From contig JAUTDP010000003.1 in the NCBI GenBank assembly GCA_033439795.1, positions 558,001 through 622,000 on the forward strand: a stretch of DNA of 64,000 bases. Direction: 5' to 3'. A model generated the notes under the pieces. It did not search any database. It saw nothing but the letters and a program-made list of their open reading frames with translations, and was not told the DNA's origin. Numbering within the stretch: the first letter of the stretch is position 1; the number at the start of each line of letters is the position of its first letter. Positions 44,501 through 55,883 of this stretch are shown piece by piece. The translations under genes were made by a program, and so were the position numbers. Source of the DNA: Sordaria brevicollis (taxonomy: Eukaryota > Ascomycota > Sordariomycetes > Sordariales > Sordariaceae).

Positions 44501-45915
44501 CGTCCGTCTCCGGTCCGGTACATATTCGGGATCAAGTTTTGGAGCTTTCAAAATCTCGGATCTCGGTTCACTGATTCGGTAGCTTCGTACCAGCCAGCTT
44601 TTTTCAGCTTTTACCTAAAAGCCTTCCACCTCCGAAAGATCATCACCGAAAGACGGACGGACCGCTTTCGTTTACTTGCACACCGTACTTCAAAAACAAC
44701 CTGCATGAGAAAATCATAAGGCTGTCTTGTCAAGGTCATTCCTAAACTCCGACTTTTCTTAGCTTCTTTGACAAAAATGCAACTCCCGAACAGCTCGAAA
44801 GCTTTGGCCAATCTTGAAGTCAGAAGTAGCGGGTACGCATCGTTAGCTGCATTTTGCTTTTTTCCCTTCAGTTGCCGACACGCAGCCTTCCGCGCTTAAC
44901 AAAAGCTCTCGGAGTGGAGAAGGAACTTTTGCAAATGGGAAGGGAATGGGAGGTTTTCATGCGGAAAGCTTGGCAATGGGATTTTTGTGTAATTTTCAGT
45001 TTCCGCGTTGTATCTGAATTCTGATTGGTCACCTTTCAACAGACAAGAGAAAGGGATTTCAGTTTTTATGTTCGCGGAAAACTTTGATGCCGAGATCCGC
45101 CGTTCATAAGGTTGGGAATAGGTACAACGGTACCTCTACACAGCGACAGTTCGCCGGCGTGACCCTGTGAGCTTTGCCTGGCTTGCAAAATGTCAAATTC
45201 GAGAACCGCATGATCTTCGTTCTCCTTGACGGGTGCCTCCCAGCTCGAAGTTTTTCTCAATATCAAATTTTCAAATGAAACCGTACCACTTCTGGTTGGT
45301 AGACAACGGATGGGCTCATAAAATGGCACCATTGAATTGCCTGTCAACTTGCTCTACGATGTAGCGTCTGAATATCTTCATACGGAAGTGTAAGAACGGA
45401 AGGCTTGGATACCCCTTTTGGCTCTTTGTCGACCACCGAACACAATGAGAACGCCACCTCCCTTTCCTACCTACTTCACATATTCAAAGAAAACAACGGA
45501 CAATAGCCCGCCCACGTCCCGAATCTCCTCATAATAAAAGAAAGGGTCAAGTTAAAGCCGACCCCGACTCCGACCAGGCAGGCAGGCCAGGCCAACAATC
45601 AAACATTGCCGACCGGCCACCTCCAAAGAAAAAAAAAACCGAACCCCAAACATTGCCGGCGCTTATTTTGTGGTGAACCTCGACAAGCAACCACGGGCAA
45701 GTTTCACGGTTACTCCCACCTCCCGTTGCGGTTTAGTGTCATTCCATGTTTAAAAGAGAAAGGCGGTCACCGTCTTTCGTCTCGTCTCGTCTCGTCTCGT
45801 CTGTTCCCGCTCCTCTCAGCAGCATACATCGGCATCGCATCGCATGTTTCTTGTTGACCTGGCACTTCCGATCGATCACCGTTCGGTATCGCCTTCGGGT
45901 CGGTCAGTCAGTCAG

Positions 45916-46590
45916 TCAGTCAATTAGCTTTGATATCCCATCCCTTTCCCCTGCCGTTCGCCGAGCTGATGATGGGACCGGCTTCATGCCTCCCTGCCTC
46001 AGATCTGACATCTGACTTCCTGTCCTTCGTTCATTCGGCTTTTGATGCTGGACAAGCAACTCCGCCAAGTTCATCGATAACCATACCCATACCCATGGCC
46101 CTGTGCCCTTGTCGTTGCTATCGTGGGGGAACCTCGTCCTGGTCTTTTCACAAGGGGGACTCCCCTCACTCTCTCTCCCTTTCTGGCTTTGGAGAATGTT
46201 TCTATTTCCGTATCTCTTGTCAAAAGATGTCATTGACGCCCTTCCTCGATCGAGCATAGCGGGCGGAGGGGACGGGCGGGGTTTATCAGATGAACTCGGA
46301 ACCCGGTGACCTTTTTGTTGATGATTGATGTCGTGAGAACTCCGCAGTTGGGTATCAATTCTCGCGATGGGGTCTTGGGATTCGGTTGTAAGGAACATCC
46401 GTGAGCTTTTCAGGTTTCTGGAAAATGAAATCGAAAGACTGGAGATCTTTGAAATGGAGATTGATGGTGATGTCCTCTCTCCAGTCTCCTTTTCAGAATC
46501 CTGAGAAGGAAATACCGACGCCGCCCAATCAAACATGGAGCGGAACGGATCTACAATGTACGAAGGGACCACTGTCGTAACCATAACCAC
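45916..46590 (-). CDS. Hypothetical 224-residue ORF
   Basis: The longest open frame in the 41.5-49.2 kb spacer. The predicted product is Ser/Arg-rich with no recognised domain, signal peptide or membrane span. Its beginning (VVPSYIVDPFRSMFDWAASVF) is protein-like, but the rest resembles random frame. I list it only as a possibility; a chance ORF is more likely. Confidence 0.2.
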   Translation of the reverse strand: MVMVTTVVPSYIVDPFRSMFDWAASVFPSQDSEKETGERTSPSISISKISSLSISFSRNLKSSRMFLTTESQDPIARIDTQLRSSHDINHQQKGHRVPSSSDKPRPSPPPAMLDRGRASMTSFDKRYGNRNILQSQKGRESEGSPPCEKTRTRFPHDSNDKGTGPWVWVWLSMNLAELLVQHQKPNERRTGSQMSDLRQGGMKPVPSSARRTAGERDGISKLID

Positions 46591-47924
46591 ATCAACATAT
46601 CATCAACATCCATCCACCGCCGAAAATACAAAATGCAACTGAACTACAGCATGCAGCCAACAGCCGAAGAACCTTTGTCGTCGTCGTCGTCGGGTGGATG
46701 TTGTCGAAAGGAAACGTGGTTCGGCCTCTTCCTTGCAAATGCATTCCCCGTCCGCACTCCGCTCCGCTCCGAGAAGAAGAACCCTTCCGGGTAGCTCCAC
46801 ACACCGAGAATCCCCGTTCCCCGTAACTGGTACCACCGAGGCTGGTAGCGTCTCGATAGTTGCATACCCGTCACCAAACTTTAATGCAGAGATCAGGGGA
46901 TGCGATGGGGCACTTCTGAAAAGACTTTTCAGATCTGTCAAAGAAAAAAAAAGTTTGGATGTCGAAAAGGAGTGGCTGGTGATGACCCCTGTCTATAAGT
47001 TCAGTTCTTTGTACCTAACATTGAGGTAAAGTGGTAACGCCGAAAATTTCAAGGTGAAGAGCTGGCCGGAGCTGTCATCCAATTTCAGGGGTTCGCGGCA
47101 GAACTTCAAAGTGCAATTTGATCTTTTGTTGGATTTGTTGGGACGGCGAAGATCAAATTCACATGCCAAGATATTGAATGCTAGCCAGCAACTGAACGGC
47201 GAGGTTGACCTTGGATTCAACCTCGTCCGCTGTGCCACTGCCTGCTTACATACGCGGAAAGCTTTCTCTTCCAATAGGGATGCCCAGTGGGAAGGTTCAA
47301 TATTGCTGCCTTCTTGAAATGTGAAATTGCATTGCGATGAAAATGTCAAAGCCTCAACCAAGGATCAAACACCGAACATATTGTACGCGTACCCTCAAAG
47401 CGATAAAAGTAGGTTAGTGCTGACGAAGGTTGACAGGTGGTTGTGGCTGAGAAGTCATTCGCAAACTGCTTCCTTGGCGAGCTTGAACCCGCGTACTGTA
47501 TCTCAAAAGCCTTGGGAGAAGCTAAACGGGCGGTGCAATCAAGTGCAACACTCGAAGCGATGAAGTCTTCCTCGATATCCTACCGTCATTGAATTGCGGA
47601 CAGACTTTGTGCAAGTGGTTATCCTGAACCTTCCATCCAAAGCTCATGCCAAGACCCAAACAAGTCCGTGCACGCCAAATTCAGAGTTGCACTTGCCCGT
47701 ATAGGCAGGCTTAGCGAAGACACTAGCACCGAACAAGACTAGCGGCAAGATTTCGCAACGGTAAGTACCCACACTCCATAACTCCCAACTAACCAAGAGG
47801 TCATCAGTTCAACTCCAACTTTCATCCGAACAAAAACAAATTTTCGAAAACACCAACCTGGAACTTCTCTATGGGAGAGATGTCCGGGTGCGCCCTGGGC
47901 ACTCTCCCATGGTGAGCAAACTCG

Positions 47925-48108
47925 CCATAGCGAACAACAAGCGGAAACAGCGACAACTAGCGAATATAATTATCAACAGCGACACTCAGCGACATCAGCG
48001 AACAACAACCAGCGACAGTATCATTATCACTAGCGACAACCAGCGAACAACCTAGCGACACCACCAGCGACAACCAGCGACACCAATAGCGAAGACAACC
48101 ACCAGCGA
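47925..48108 (+). repeat. AGCGA-based minisatellite, about 14 irregular copies
   Basis: Fourteen occurrences of (C/T)AGCGA(C/A), all on the plus strand, separated by short A/C-rich spacers such as CAACC, CACC and ACAACC. There are no G-rich or T-rich interruptions except one ATAATTAT segment. It is followed by four GCCATATAA-like units at 48130-48175. Confidence 0.75.
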
Positions 48109-48119
48109 CTATCTAACTT

Positions 48120-48203
48120 AACATATATCTGCCATATAATCTGCCATATAATTGCTATATAATTCGCCATATAAAAACATATATCTACCATCTATCTACT
48201 ATC
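48120..48203. repeat. CCATATAA-type AT-rich repeats
   Basis: Units TCTGCCATATAA (48128 and 48140), TTGCTATATAA and TTCGCCATATAA, followed by ATCTACCATCTATCTACTATC. Directly downstream of the AGCGA minisatellite. Confidence 0.6.
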
Positions 48204-49167
48204 TAAGCAAGTGCTCTGGGTTTTCACCAAGCGGTTTCCTAGTAAAGTATCATTATTTTTTTATTGTTTTCTCTTTTTCCATTGTCCAAGTTCGCTGGGG
48301 AGCCTGCAGCGACATCAAAGATGACTCCAGCTTATTGAGAAAGGCTGACCGCCGAGTCGTGAGTAGCTGAAGCCAGGCTGAATAGGACAAGAGTCGCAAC
48401 ATGATGCCAAGTTGACGGGAATAGCAACATCGAGGGGGGGAATGAAACACTTCCTTTGAGGCAATGAAGTTGGAGAACCAACAACGATGGGGTGACGAGA
48501 GCAAACTTGAACAATGGACGCCACCAACAGGGAAAAGGGCGGACAAAGGACGACATGGGGAAAGACAAACTTACCCATCTTTAGCATACTCAGGGATGTC
48601 AACGATAGATAGATAGCAAGACAAACTCGAACGTCATCCATGAATAAGCTGGAGAGAAAACTCTACCCTTACACCACCAAAACCTTAAACCTCGAATGCG
48701 TAACGATTTCCTTGCTCCCCTCTTGAGTCTTTCGCCCGAGTCCCGTTGGTATCACATGTCCGTATCCCAATCCATCGCAGCTGAGCTCATCAAGTCATGA
48801 CCAACCCTTGTCAGCATGTGCGCTGTCATCATCATCATCATCATCGCCACCACCCTCCTGATTAGCCACCAACGGAAACCATCATGTAAACAAGTGATCA
48901 TATCTCATGAAGCCAAACGCCCACCAGCTAGCTGTTCACTTTGGTATAGTAGGCCGGTCCCCTCGAGAGAAAAAGATATCCGTAATAGTAAGAAGCAGAA
49001 CCCGCTGATCAGATAATTATAAACAACATAAGAGAAACCAACCGTCCTTCCGGCACCCCTTCCAACCATGTCCATCGCTCATCCTCTCAAACCGAGGAAG
49101 AAAGAAACACAATGAATCATCCCCTACCATTCATTACCCATCCCTAAACCGACATACAGCCAGCCGA

Positions 49168-50658
49168 TCATCGCTTAACACTAGTCCCATTCCACAGTCC
49201 CTTCCCAGTCTCGACAACCTTATTCTCGATACTGCCCGGCCGTAGAATACTCGGGACACCACTCGCCGGACCACCAACCGGGGTAGAAGTATGCGCCGGC
49301 ACAGGCGGCGGCTGTGCTTGCTCAGACGCTGATGTTGACGAAGTCGAAGCATCCCTCATAAGAACATCCTCGTCTCTCGATCCTCCGTTTTCAGGCTGCG
49401 TCCCATACCCACTATCCTTGGTCACATTACTCTGGCCGCTAGCCGTCGACACCATGCTCGCCTCCTTTCCTAGCGTTGGACCGAGTGCTACGGCCAGGCC
49501 GTCATCAACACCTGGTCCTCCCAGCACCTGACCCGCTGGTGTCGCTGCTGCCGCGGCAGCTTTCTTCTTTGCGGGCTCGCGACTCCTCCCCCCATTCATC
49601 AACTGGCCCTCACGAAGCTTGTTAATAGCGCGCACCGTATCGATAGCCGCATGGAGCGTGCGCCTGGCATTAAAGTTCTTCTTGACGTTGGGGAGCAGGT
49701 TGGCGCCCTTGTCTTGCTCCGCACCCTCCGCGACGCCGGCGGCGGCTTTGGCGGCCCATCCCGCAACGAAGGGATGCTGGAGCGCTTCGTGCGCCGTCAT
49801 GCGCTTGGACGGGTCGATGGTCAGGCAACGCTTAATAAAGTCCTTGGCCGAGTCGGAGACGCCGCGCCAGTATTCGAGCGGAGTGAAGCTATAGTCCGCG
49901 TTGAGGATGGCTTGCATCTCTTCGAAGTCGGAGTCGCGGTCGAAGGGGGTGTAGCCGCAGAGAAGGAAGTAGGTGATTACGCCCAAGGCCCATAGGTCGA
50001 CGGGTTTGCCGTGCCCGGTCTTTTTGAAGATTTCGGGCGCCATGTAGCCTGGTGTGCCGCATGTCGTTGTCAAGACGTGGAATTGCTCTTCGTCCATGAT
50101 TCGCGACAGACCAAAGTCGGCGATCAGCAAGTCGGCGTTGTCCTCGGGGGTGCGAAACAGCAGGTTTTCGGGCTTGAGGTCGCGGTGAACGATGCCGTGG
50201 TCGTGAAGGTAGGCGACGGCGGATAAAGTGGCGCGGATGAGGTCGGCGGCATCGGATTCGTAGTACGAGCCTTTGCGACAGATGCGGTCGAAGAGCTCAC
50301 CACCGAGCGCGAGGTCCGTAACCAGGTACAGGTTGTTCATGGTCTCGAAGTAGTCGACGAGGGTCAGGATGTTTTGGTGGCCCATGGAGACCTTTTTGAG
50401 GACGGCGATTTCGTTGCGGACCTGTGAGTTCCTTCTGGTTAGCTTGCGCATTTGTGTCTCTTGATGACAGTGACGAAGGCGTACCATGTGTTCCCGACCG
50501 GCCATCAGGCGCTTGTTAATCACCTTGGCCGCATAGTAGCGGCCGGTATCAATGTGTACGCATTCCTTGACGACCGAGTATGAACCGGCGCCCAAGGTCT
50601 TGCCAACTTTGTACCGACACGGCTGCACCGCTGGTTGTTGACCGTTGGCGGAAGTCAT
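49168..50658 (-). CDS. Ca2+/calmodulin-dependent protein kinase, CaMKI-like
   Basis: Two exons, 50658-50485 and 50421-49168, 475 residues. The 63-nt intron (GTACGC/CAG) contains no stop and is in frame, but it interrupts the kinase core, and splicing restores AGREHM-VRNEIAVLKK. Glycine loop GAGSYSVV (23-30), catalytic Lys 45, HRDLKPEN (137-144), DFG (160-162), activation segment LTTTCGTPGYMAPE, and kinase end at about 277. A basic amphipathic stretch follows (KKNFNARRTLHAAIDTVRAINKLR, 307-328 and just before), matching a CaMKI autoinhibitory/calmodulin-binding helix. The tail is Ala/Ser/Pro-rich. Neurospora has several CaMK genes and I cannot tell which this is. Expected role: Ca2+ signalling, phosphorylated by an upstream CaMKK at the activation-loop Thr. 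Confidence 0.93.
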   Translation of the reverse strand: MTSANGQQPAVQPCRYKVGKTLGAGSYSVVKECVHIDTGRYYAAKVINKRLMAGREHMVRLRHCHQETQMRKLTRRNSQVRNEIAVLKKVSMGHQNILTLVDYFETMNNLYLVTDLALGGELFDRICRKGSYYESDAADLIRATLSAVAYLHDHGIVHRDLKPENLLFRTPEDNADLLIADFGLSRIMDEEQFHVLTTTCGTPGYMAPEIFKKTGHGKPVDLWALGVITYFLLCGYTPFDRDSDFEEMQAILNADYSFTPLEYWRGVSDSAKDFIKRCLTIDPSKRMTAHEALQHPFVAGWAAKAAAGVAEGAEQDKGANLLPNVKKNFNARRTLHAAIDTVRAINKLREGQLMNGGRSREPAKKKAAAAAATPAGQVLGGPGVDDGLAVALGPTLGKEASMVSTASGQSNVTKDSGYGTQPENGGSRDEDVLMRDASTSSTSASEQAQPPPVPAHTSTPVGGPASGVPSILRPGSIENKVVETGKGLWNGTSVKR

Positions 50659-51992
50659 GGTCGCAAATGTATTTGTATGAAAGGGCTTTGTTCTCGAGCG
50701 TTGTCCCGCAGGGGGTTGCGTCGATCAACGCTTGGTGACCGCAACGGCGCGTGGATCTACTTGACTAGACCGTTGTCGTAAGAAAAGGGCGAACTCGAGG
50801 TCGAGGTAGTTGTTGTTCAATGATACTGTTGAATTGCCAGATGGCGCTGTAGAGATCGCAGTATCGGGAGGGAAGTCGAGAAGGAGAGAAGGCTGCGCCC
50901 GTACTATATGCGGTCACCGATATACTATCGCTGAGTGGGATAGAGTTTGAAAGGGTAGCAATCGGGCTGCCGTGGGCTGACCGTCGGACTCGTTCGTCGT
51001 TTCGCCAGGTATATAGTTCGAGACAAGTGGAAGCTTGGTAGGTCGGGTATGTAAGACAGGAGCCCTAGCAAGACAAATCAATTCCAAGGCTCGAAGTGTG
51101 ACACGAAAAAGGCCGTTCGCCCCCAGACTGTTCACTTGTCCGTTCGTTGTTTTTCTGTCACCGTAAGCCAACCGATCAGTCAGGATGATAAACCTAGCGG
51201 TAGCGCGGGGGGCTAGACCCCTCAATGTAATCAGTGGACGGGAAGGGGTTCATTCAGTTAGACGGGCGGGAGGTGTACCTTTTACACTTATCGATAGCGG
51301 CCATGTGGAGAGCCACACCGAGATTCGAGGCGGGCTTGGCTGTTCCTTGTCCAAGGTAGGTACCTGCCTCGTCCTCGTGATTCATTTCGTGAACTGTTTG
51401 ACAAAGAATTGAATTTTAACCAAAGTTCCTTACTATGGCTCATAATATCATCAAAAAAGGCAGTATCTTCGCTATCTACATACTAATTTGTGCAATGTGT
51501 TGTTGTTGTCTCATGTTCTCTGCAGTCAGCCGTTCCTTCAGCTGCCCCGCAATCTCCTTACATGGTGGGTATCTCCTGTGTCTTGGCACCGTTCTTTCCA
51601 GGTCCCGTCCGGGGTCGGGGCCGATCAACTTCCCCACTTTTTCAACAACAAGCTCCCGTCCCCGCGGAAGCATATCCGCGACAGCGGGCCCGTTTCCCGG
51701 AGTGTCCCTGACAGTGACATCAATCATCGGCTTAGGCCGGAGCTACTTATGAGCTCAGTCATGATGTGTCTACAGGACTCCGTCTAGAGCTATCACCGTC
51801 CGCAAACCACAAGGTCATATCCCACCTTCCACTCAAGCATTGCTTAAAAGGAGCTCAGCTTGGTAGAAGTATAGTGCGTCCATATATGCAAAAGGACCCA
51901 GTAAACATACTAGCCCTGTTGAACTGCGGACGGCGCGTGGAAGCTCTAGGAACCATGCCCCAAGACAATCCCTTCTCTTAGAAAGTCTGTGT
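50659..51992. other. Spacer between kre33 and the CaM kinase
   Basis: Kinase 5' leader and promoter, and kre33 3' flank. No gene recognised; ORFs of about 100 codons lack motifs. Confidence 0.45.
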
Positions 51993-54900
51993 TCACTTCC
52001 TCTTTTCATGCTTGGGCTTCTTGCCCTTCTTATCACCCCTCTCCTTCTTCTCGGCCTTCTCCTCGACATACTCGGGCTCGGCCTTGCGCTTCTTGGTCTT
52101 GACACTGACAAGCGGGTTGGACTTCCCTTCCTTGGTAGCCTTGGCGACCCGCTTCTCGGCCTCCCTCCACTCATCATCACCACCCTCGATCTCGTACTGA
52201 TCCAGGGGAAGGGAGTCGATAAGCTCTCTCTGCTTGGCCCTGATGGCCTTCATGGCCTGGTCTCCGCCCTCGGCGAGCTCGTCATCCAGGCTCTGGTCAA
52301 GGGGAACAAAGGTGTTGTTGATGATCTCATCGTCGTGCGCGGCAGAGGCGTTCTCGGCCGAGACGCCGATCTGCTGGGGCATTTCCTTGGCGATGGCACC
52401 CTCAACGAGCGAAGCAAGATGCGTGCTAATCTTGCGCATGATCTTGATGAAGATAGCCAGAAGCTGAGAGGAGGGGAGGGTGAGCTCGCCAGCAATCGCA
52501 TCAATCTCCTTGCGCTGGAGACCAATAGCCAAAAGAATGGCCTGCTGAAGACCGCTGAGCTGGATGTTCGACCTGATGCGGCCCTCGAAGAAAAGCTGAG
52601 CAATGTTGGGGATCAGATCAAGAACGACATGGTAGTCGAGAAGACCGTTAGCATAGCTCTCAAGACGCTTGTGGTCGAAGGGCGTCAAGAGCTTGTCCAA
52701 CTCGGCCTTCTCCAGCGGTGTGGGCTCGTTGGAGGGGTCCAGCTTGGCGCCGGCACTGGCAGACTCCTCGATGGTCAACGCCAAGATGGCCGGGAACTCG
52801 CGGAACTTGTAAGACAGAAGAGAGAGGAAACGGCGGTGGAAGTCGTTGGCGAAAGCGCCCAGCCAGCTGGGGTCGGTACCGTCGCCAAGAGGGCGCAACA
52901 TAACGCAAGTGTGCTCGCCCGTCAAGTCGTTAGGAGTCTGCCTCAAGTAGACAGGCGCGAACGAAGCACGCTTCCAGAACTTGTGGAGCGGCTGGGTAAG
53001 ACCGTAACTGACACCAATGTACTCGAGGGGCTCAGGGCGACGCTCGGAAAGCTTGGCGAAGAGAGGTGGGAGCTCGTTCATATCGCGGACCTTGATGTCG
53101 TCGAAAAGACTGGCGTTGGCAAGCTCAGCATCGGTCACGCGGGGAGCGCTCTTGGGAACGATGATACCGGCATCCTCGGAAAGGTTGGCGAACTTGCCCT
53201 CGTAGTAATCAACAAGCAGCTGAAGCGCCCTGGAGCCGTAGCCCATAGACACGTAGTCGGGGTTGGTAGCGATTCTGACAACGCGAGCACCAGAAAGCGA
53301 GGCGAACTCATCGTCCTGGAACTGCTGGCTCACAAGCCAGGGAATCAAGTCACCGGCAGGCTGAGAGCCCCTGCTGAGACTGTTAAGAATGCTTTGCTTG
53401 CTAATCTTACCCTCCAGAGAGACCTGGATAACACACAAAGGCTCGGGCAACCTGCCCTCAACAATGGGAGCAGTAAGAACGAAGAGCTCGTGGGCAGGAG
53501 CATCGCTCATAAGCTGCAAATCGTTGGGCGAGTTCTTGTAGTGACTGGCAACGTAGAGCGCAACCATCTGCTGCAGGAACTTTTCGGAGACGGGGTGGAA
53601 GGAGAAGAGGGTGTCGCGGTTAACGTGGAGCAGCTCGCATTGAGAGGGATCGGGGCATCCCTGAGTGTTAAGCTTGGACCTGGGAAGGGTGGCGTCCAGG
53701 CAGAGGAGAGTGTTCAACCACTTCTCAACCGGATCTCCCTGGGCGTAACGGATGGGCTCGGAAAGAGTGATCTCCTTGAGCGACCGGCCACCGGTGAAAA
53801 CGGTCTCTGTGTCCTTGGCCTGCTTGCCGCTTGTCCTGTCAACCTCGACGGCGTCCTTAACACCAGCACCAGTCCTGGACTGCTCTCTAAGCTGCTTGAT
53901 AAGCTTGAGGGAGAGCGAACGACCGGTACCTTCGTAACCGCTGATGGTGGAAGCCATAAAGACAAGGTAGGGACCCATAAGCTTCTTGACCAGGGGCAGA
54001 GGAATAGCAGCAGCCTCATCGATGACGAGCAGTTCGGCCTGGCCAAGAACATGGGCGTCCTGAGGGCGGATATACTGAATGGTCTGACGGTGGTTCCTGT
54101 GGATGTTGACTCTGACGATGGCCTTGTTAAATTCGGGGTTCGTCGACTGAATGATGGAGTAGTCGGCATGGTCCTTGTAGTCCAAAGCGTCGAAACCCTT
54201 GAAAACGAACTCGAACAAAGTCTTCAAGTTTTCGGGCGAAGGAGATGTGATGAAGATGTTGCTGTAACCGTAAGCGACGGCGGCCGCAATGGCGACACCC
54301 ATAGCAGCAGATTTACCACGACCACGAGCGGCAGTCAGCGTAACTGTGTTGCGCAGAGTCTTCTCGGCAATGGCGTCGACGAAGGTGAGCAGCGCCTTGG
54401 CCTGGTCGGTTGTACGGGCAAGCTGGACGAGCGAGCCAATGGGCTGGGTATCGGCAAGCGAGTCCTTGATCTTTTCCAACTCCTTCTTTGCCGGGTTGAC
54501 CTCCTCGTCGTCGGTAGGGCGTGGTAGGGCCTTGACGGCCTTGCCGCCGGAAATGGGGAGCACGTTGAGCTCGTCGTCGACAACCAAGCAGGACTCGCAG
54601 CTGCCGAGGGAAAGAATGAAACGCTCGTTGAATCTCGCAACAACATCGTCGTGGGCTTCGGTTCGGTATCTCGAGTGGACGTCCATGGAAAGGGTGTAAA
54701 GCTGCTTCAAGCTGTTCATGCCCTTCAAGAGCAGAATAACCAAGCCGCCACCTTCGACAGTTTCGATCGTGCGGGCGAGGATGTTGGGCGTCATGGCCTC
54801 GAAATCTTGGAGAATGCACATGCCGTATGTGTTACCGAGAATCTTCTCGGTCTCCTTGTAGTAGACATATCGGATATCGTTAAGGGAGATGAAGAGTTCG

Positions 54901-55348
54901 AAAGGGTCCTCCGAGTTGGCCTCGCGAACGCCACGCTTGATTTCCTTCTTGATCTTGTTTTCGCGCTTCTTGCGATGACTTGTGAAACCGAGGAGCTTGC
55001 TCTTGTATGCCCAGAGAACGGACTTGTTGTGCTTCATGTTGGCATTGGAAAGGATGTAGTAAACTGGAAAGCCGGGCGTCAGCCATCATCGGTAGCGTAG
55101 CGTATCGGGGAAGACTAGTCGCGATCGAGGACAAAAGGAATCTTTGGGAAGAGTCGACATACGGTGGACAATGGCCTCCTTGGAGTGGTCGCCGACAACG
55201 ACGAAGAAGCTACGCTTCTTCTCCTGCATGCCATTGCGAATGAGCGCAGGAATGCGCGAGTCACTGTAGGAAAAGAAAGCGGTTGATTAGCCTGGAGACA
55301 CAATGACGGCAGTACTGTTGTAAAAACATACATGACTTTTTGTGACAT
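51993..55348 (-). CDS. kre33: RNA cytidine acetyltransferase Kre33/NAT10
   Basis: Three exons, 55348-55332, 55263-55163 and 55063-51993, 1062 residues. The first exon encodes only MSQKV plus two bases. Joining gives MSQKVIDSRIPALIRNGMQEKKRSFFVVVGD, then LYYILSNANMKHNKSVLWAYKSKLLGFTSHRKKRE, the family N-terminus. Walker A GRGKS at about 287-291, DEAAAIPLPLV (Walker B), a GNAT acetyltransferase region with MGYGSRALQLL at about 620, and a tRNA-binding/C-terminal region ending in a Lys/Glu-rich tail typical of nucleolar proteins. The enzyme makes N4-acetylcytidine in 18S rRNA and, with Tan1, in tRNA-Ser/Leu, and is needed for 40S subunit synthesis. Length equals yeast and human orthologues. Confidence 0.96.
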
Positions 55349-55883
55349 GGTGAAGACTGGTGGCAGTGATCCGGACTGTCACGCTTGTCGAGAGGAGGAG
55401 CAAGAGAAACCCGGTTCCAACTCGAGACGGACTCGGGGCAGACAGCAGCAGCGACCAGACAGACGAGACGGCAGGCCATCAAGGGCCCAAAAAAATTATG
55501 CCCACCGAATTATTCTGCCGGGCGGTAAGCTTATCCAGGCTTGAACCTTACCACTTTCAGTCAAGCGTCCTGCGGCTCTGGCAGGGACAAGGGGTGCTTA
55601 AGGGCGACGCACGGATCACATACGTCAGGTACGGGGTCGAGACGATGGACAGTGATAACCGATAAGAGACGGGACTTGGGCTCATCTTCCGCTCAGCTTC
55701 ATTCAGTACCTTTGCATTCACAAGGACTTTGATCAGAAAGTTGAGCCTCTTTCATCCTTTCACATCTCGTCCGGTCTTCTACATTCCACATGGCTGGGGG
55801 AAGTTTAATAACCTTAATTTCGGTGTATGTTCCCCACGCGCCACAACATTTGACTGCTGTCGGGGCACTCTAAACTCTAAACT
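55349..55883. other. Promoter region upstream of kre33
   Basis: No gene recognised. Lies between the kre33 start and the 3' end of the GGQ protein gene, both on the minus strand. Confidence 0.45.

Larger units (their letters stand above)
41510..49167. other. 7.6-kb gene-poor spacer between aur1 and the CaM kinase
   Basis: No protein gene recognised on either strand. Contains several simple repeats: TGCTTGGGTGC duplicated near 42236-42260; GCCAT near 44342-44363; CCGTGCT near 44463-44489; CGTCT near 45779-45802; GTCA near 45903-45922; GTC/CGT near 46677-46693; and ATC near 48826-48845. A minisatellite lies at 47925-48108. Most of it is upstream of aur1 and downstream of the kinase, so it may hold noncoding transcripts or distal control elements. 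Confidence 0.5.

Noticed and set aside
47780..47830. A tRNA-like segment with a B-box-like GTTCAACTC
   Set aside because: No matching acceptor stem, D-arm or anticodon stem could be drawn.
47925..48108. Reading the AGCGA array as a CRISPR-like array
   Set aside because: Units are only 5-7 nt, spacers are tiny and repetitive, and the genome is eukaryotic.
52008..54527. 839-codon plus-strand ORF opposite kre33
   Set aside because: It lies wholly antisense to the conserved NAT10 sequence. Its Leu/Gly/Asp-rich make-up is what codon-biased antisense DNA gives. No motifs.
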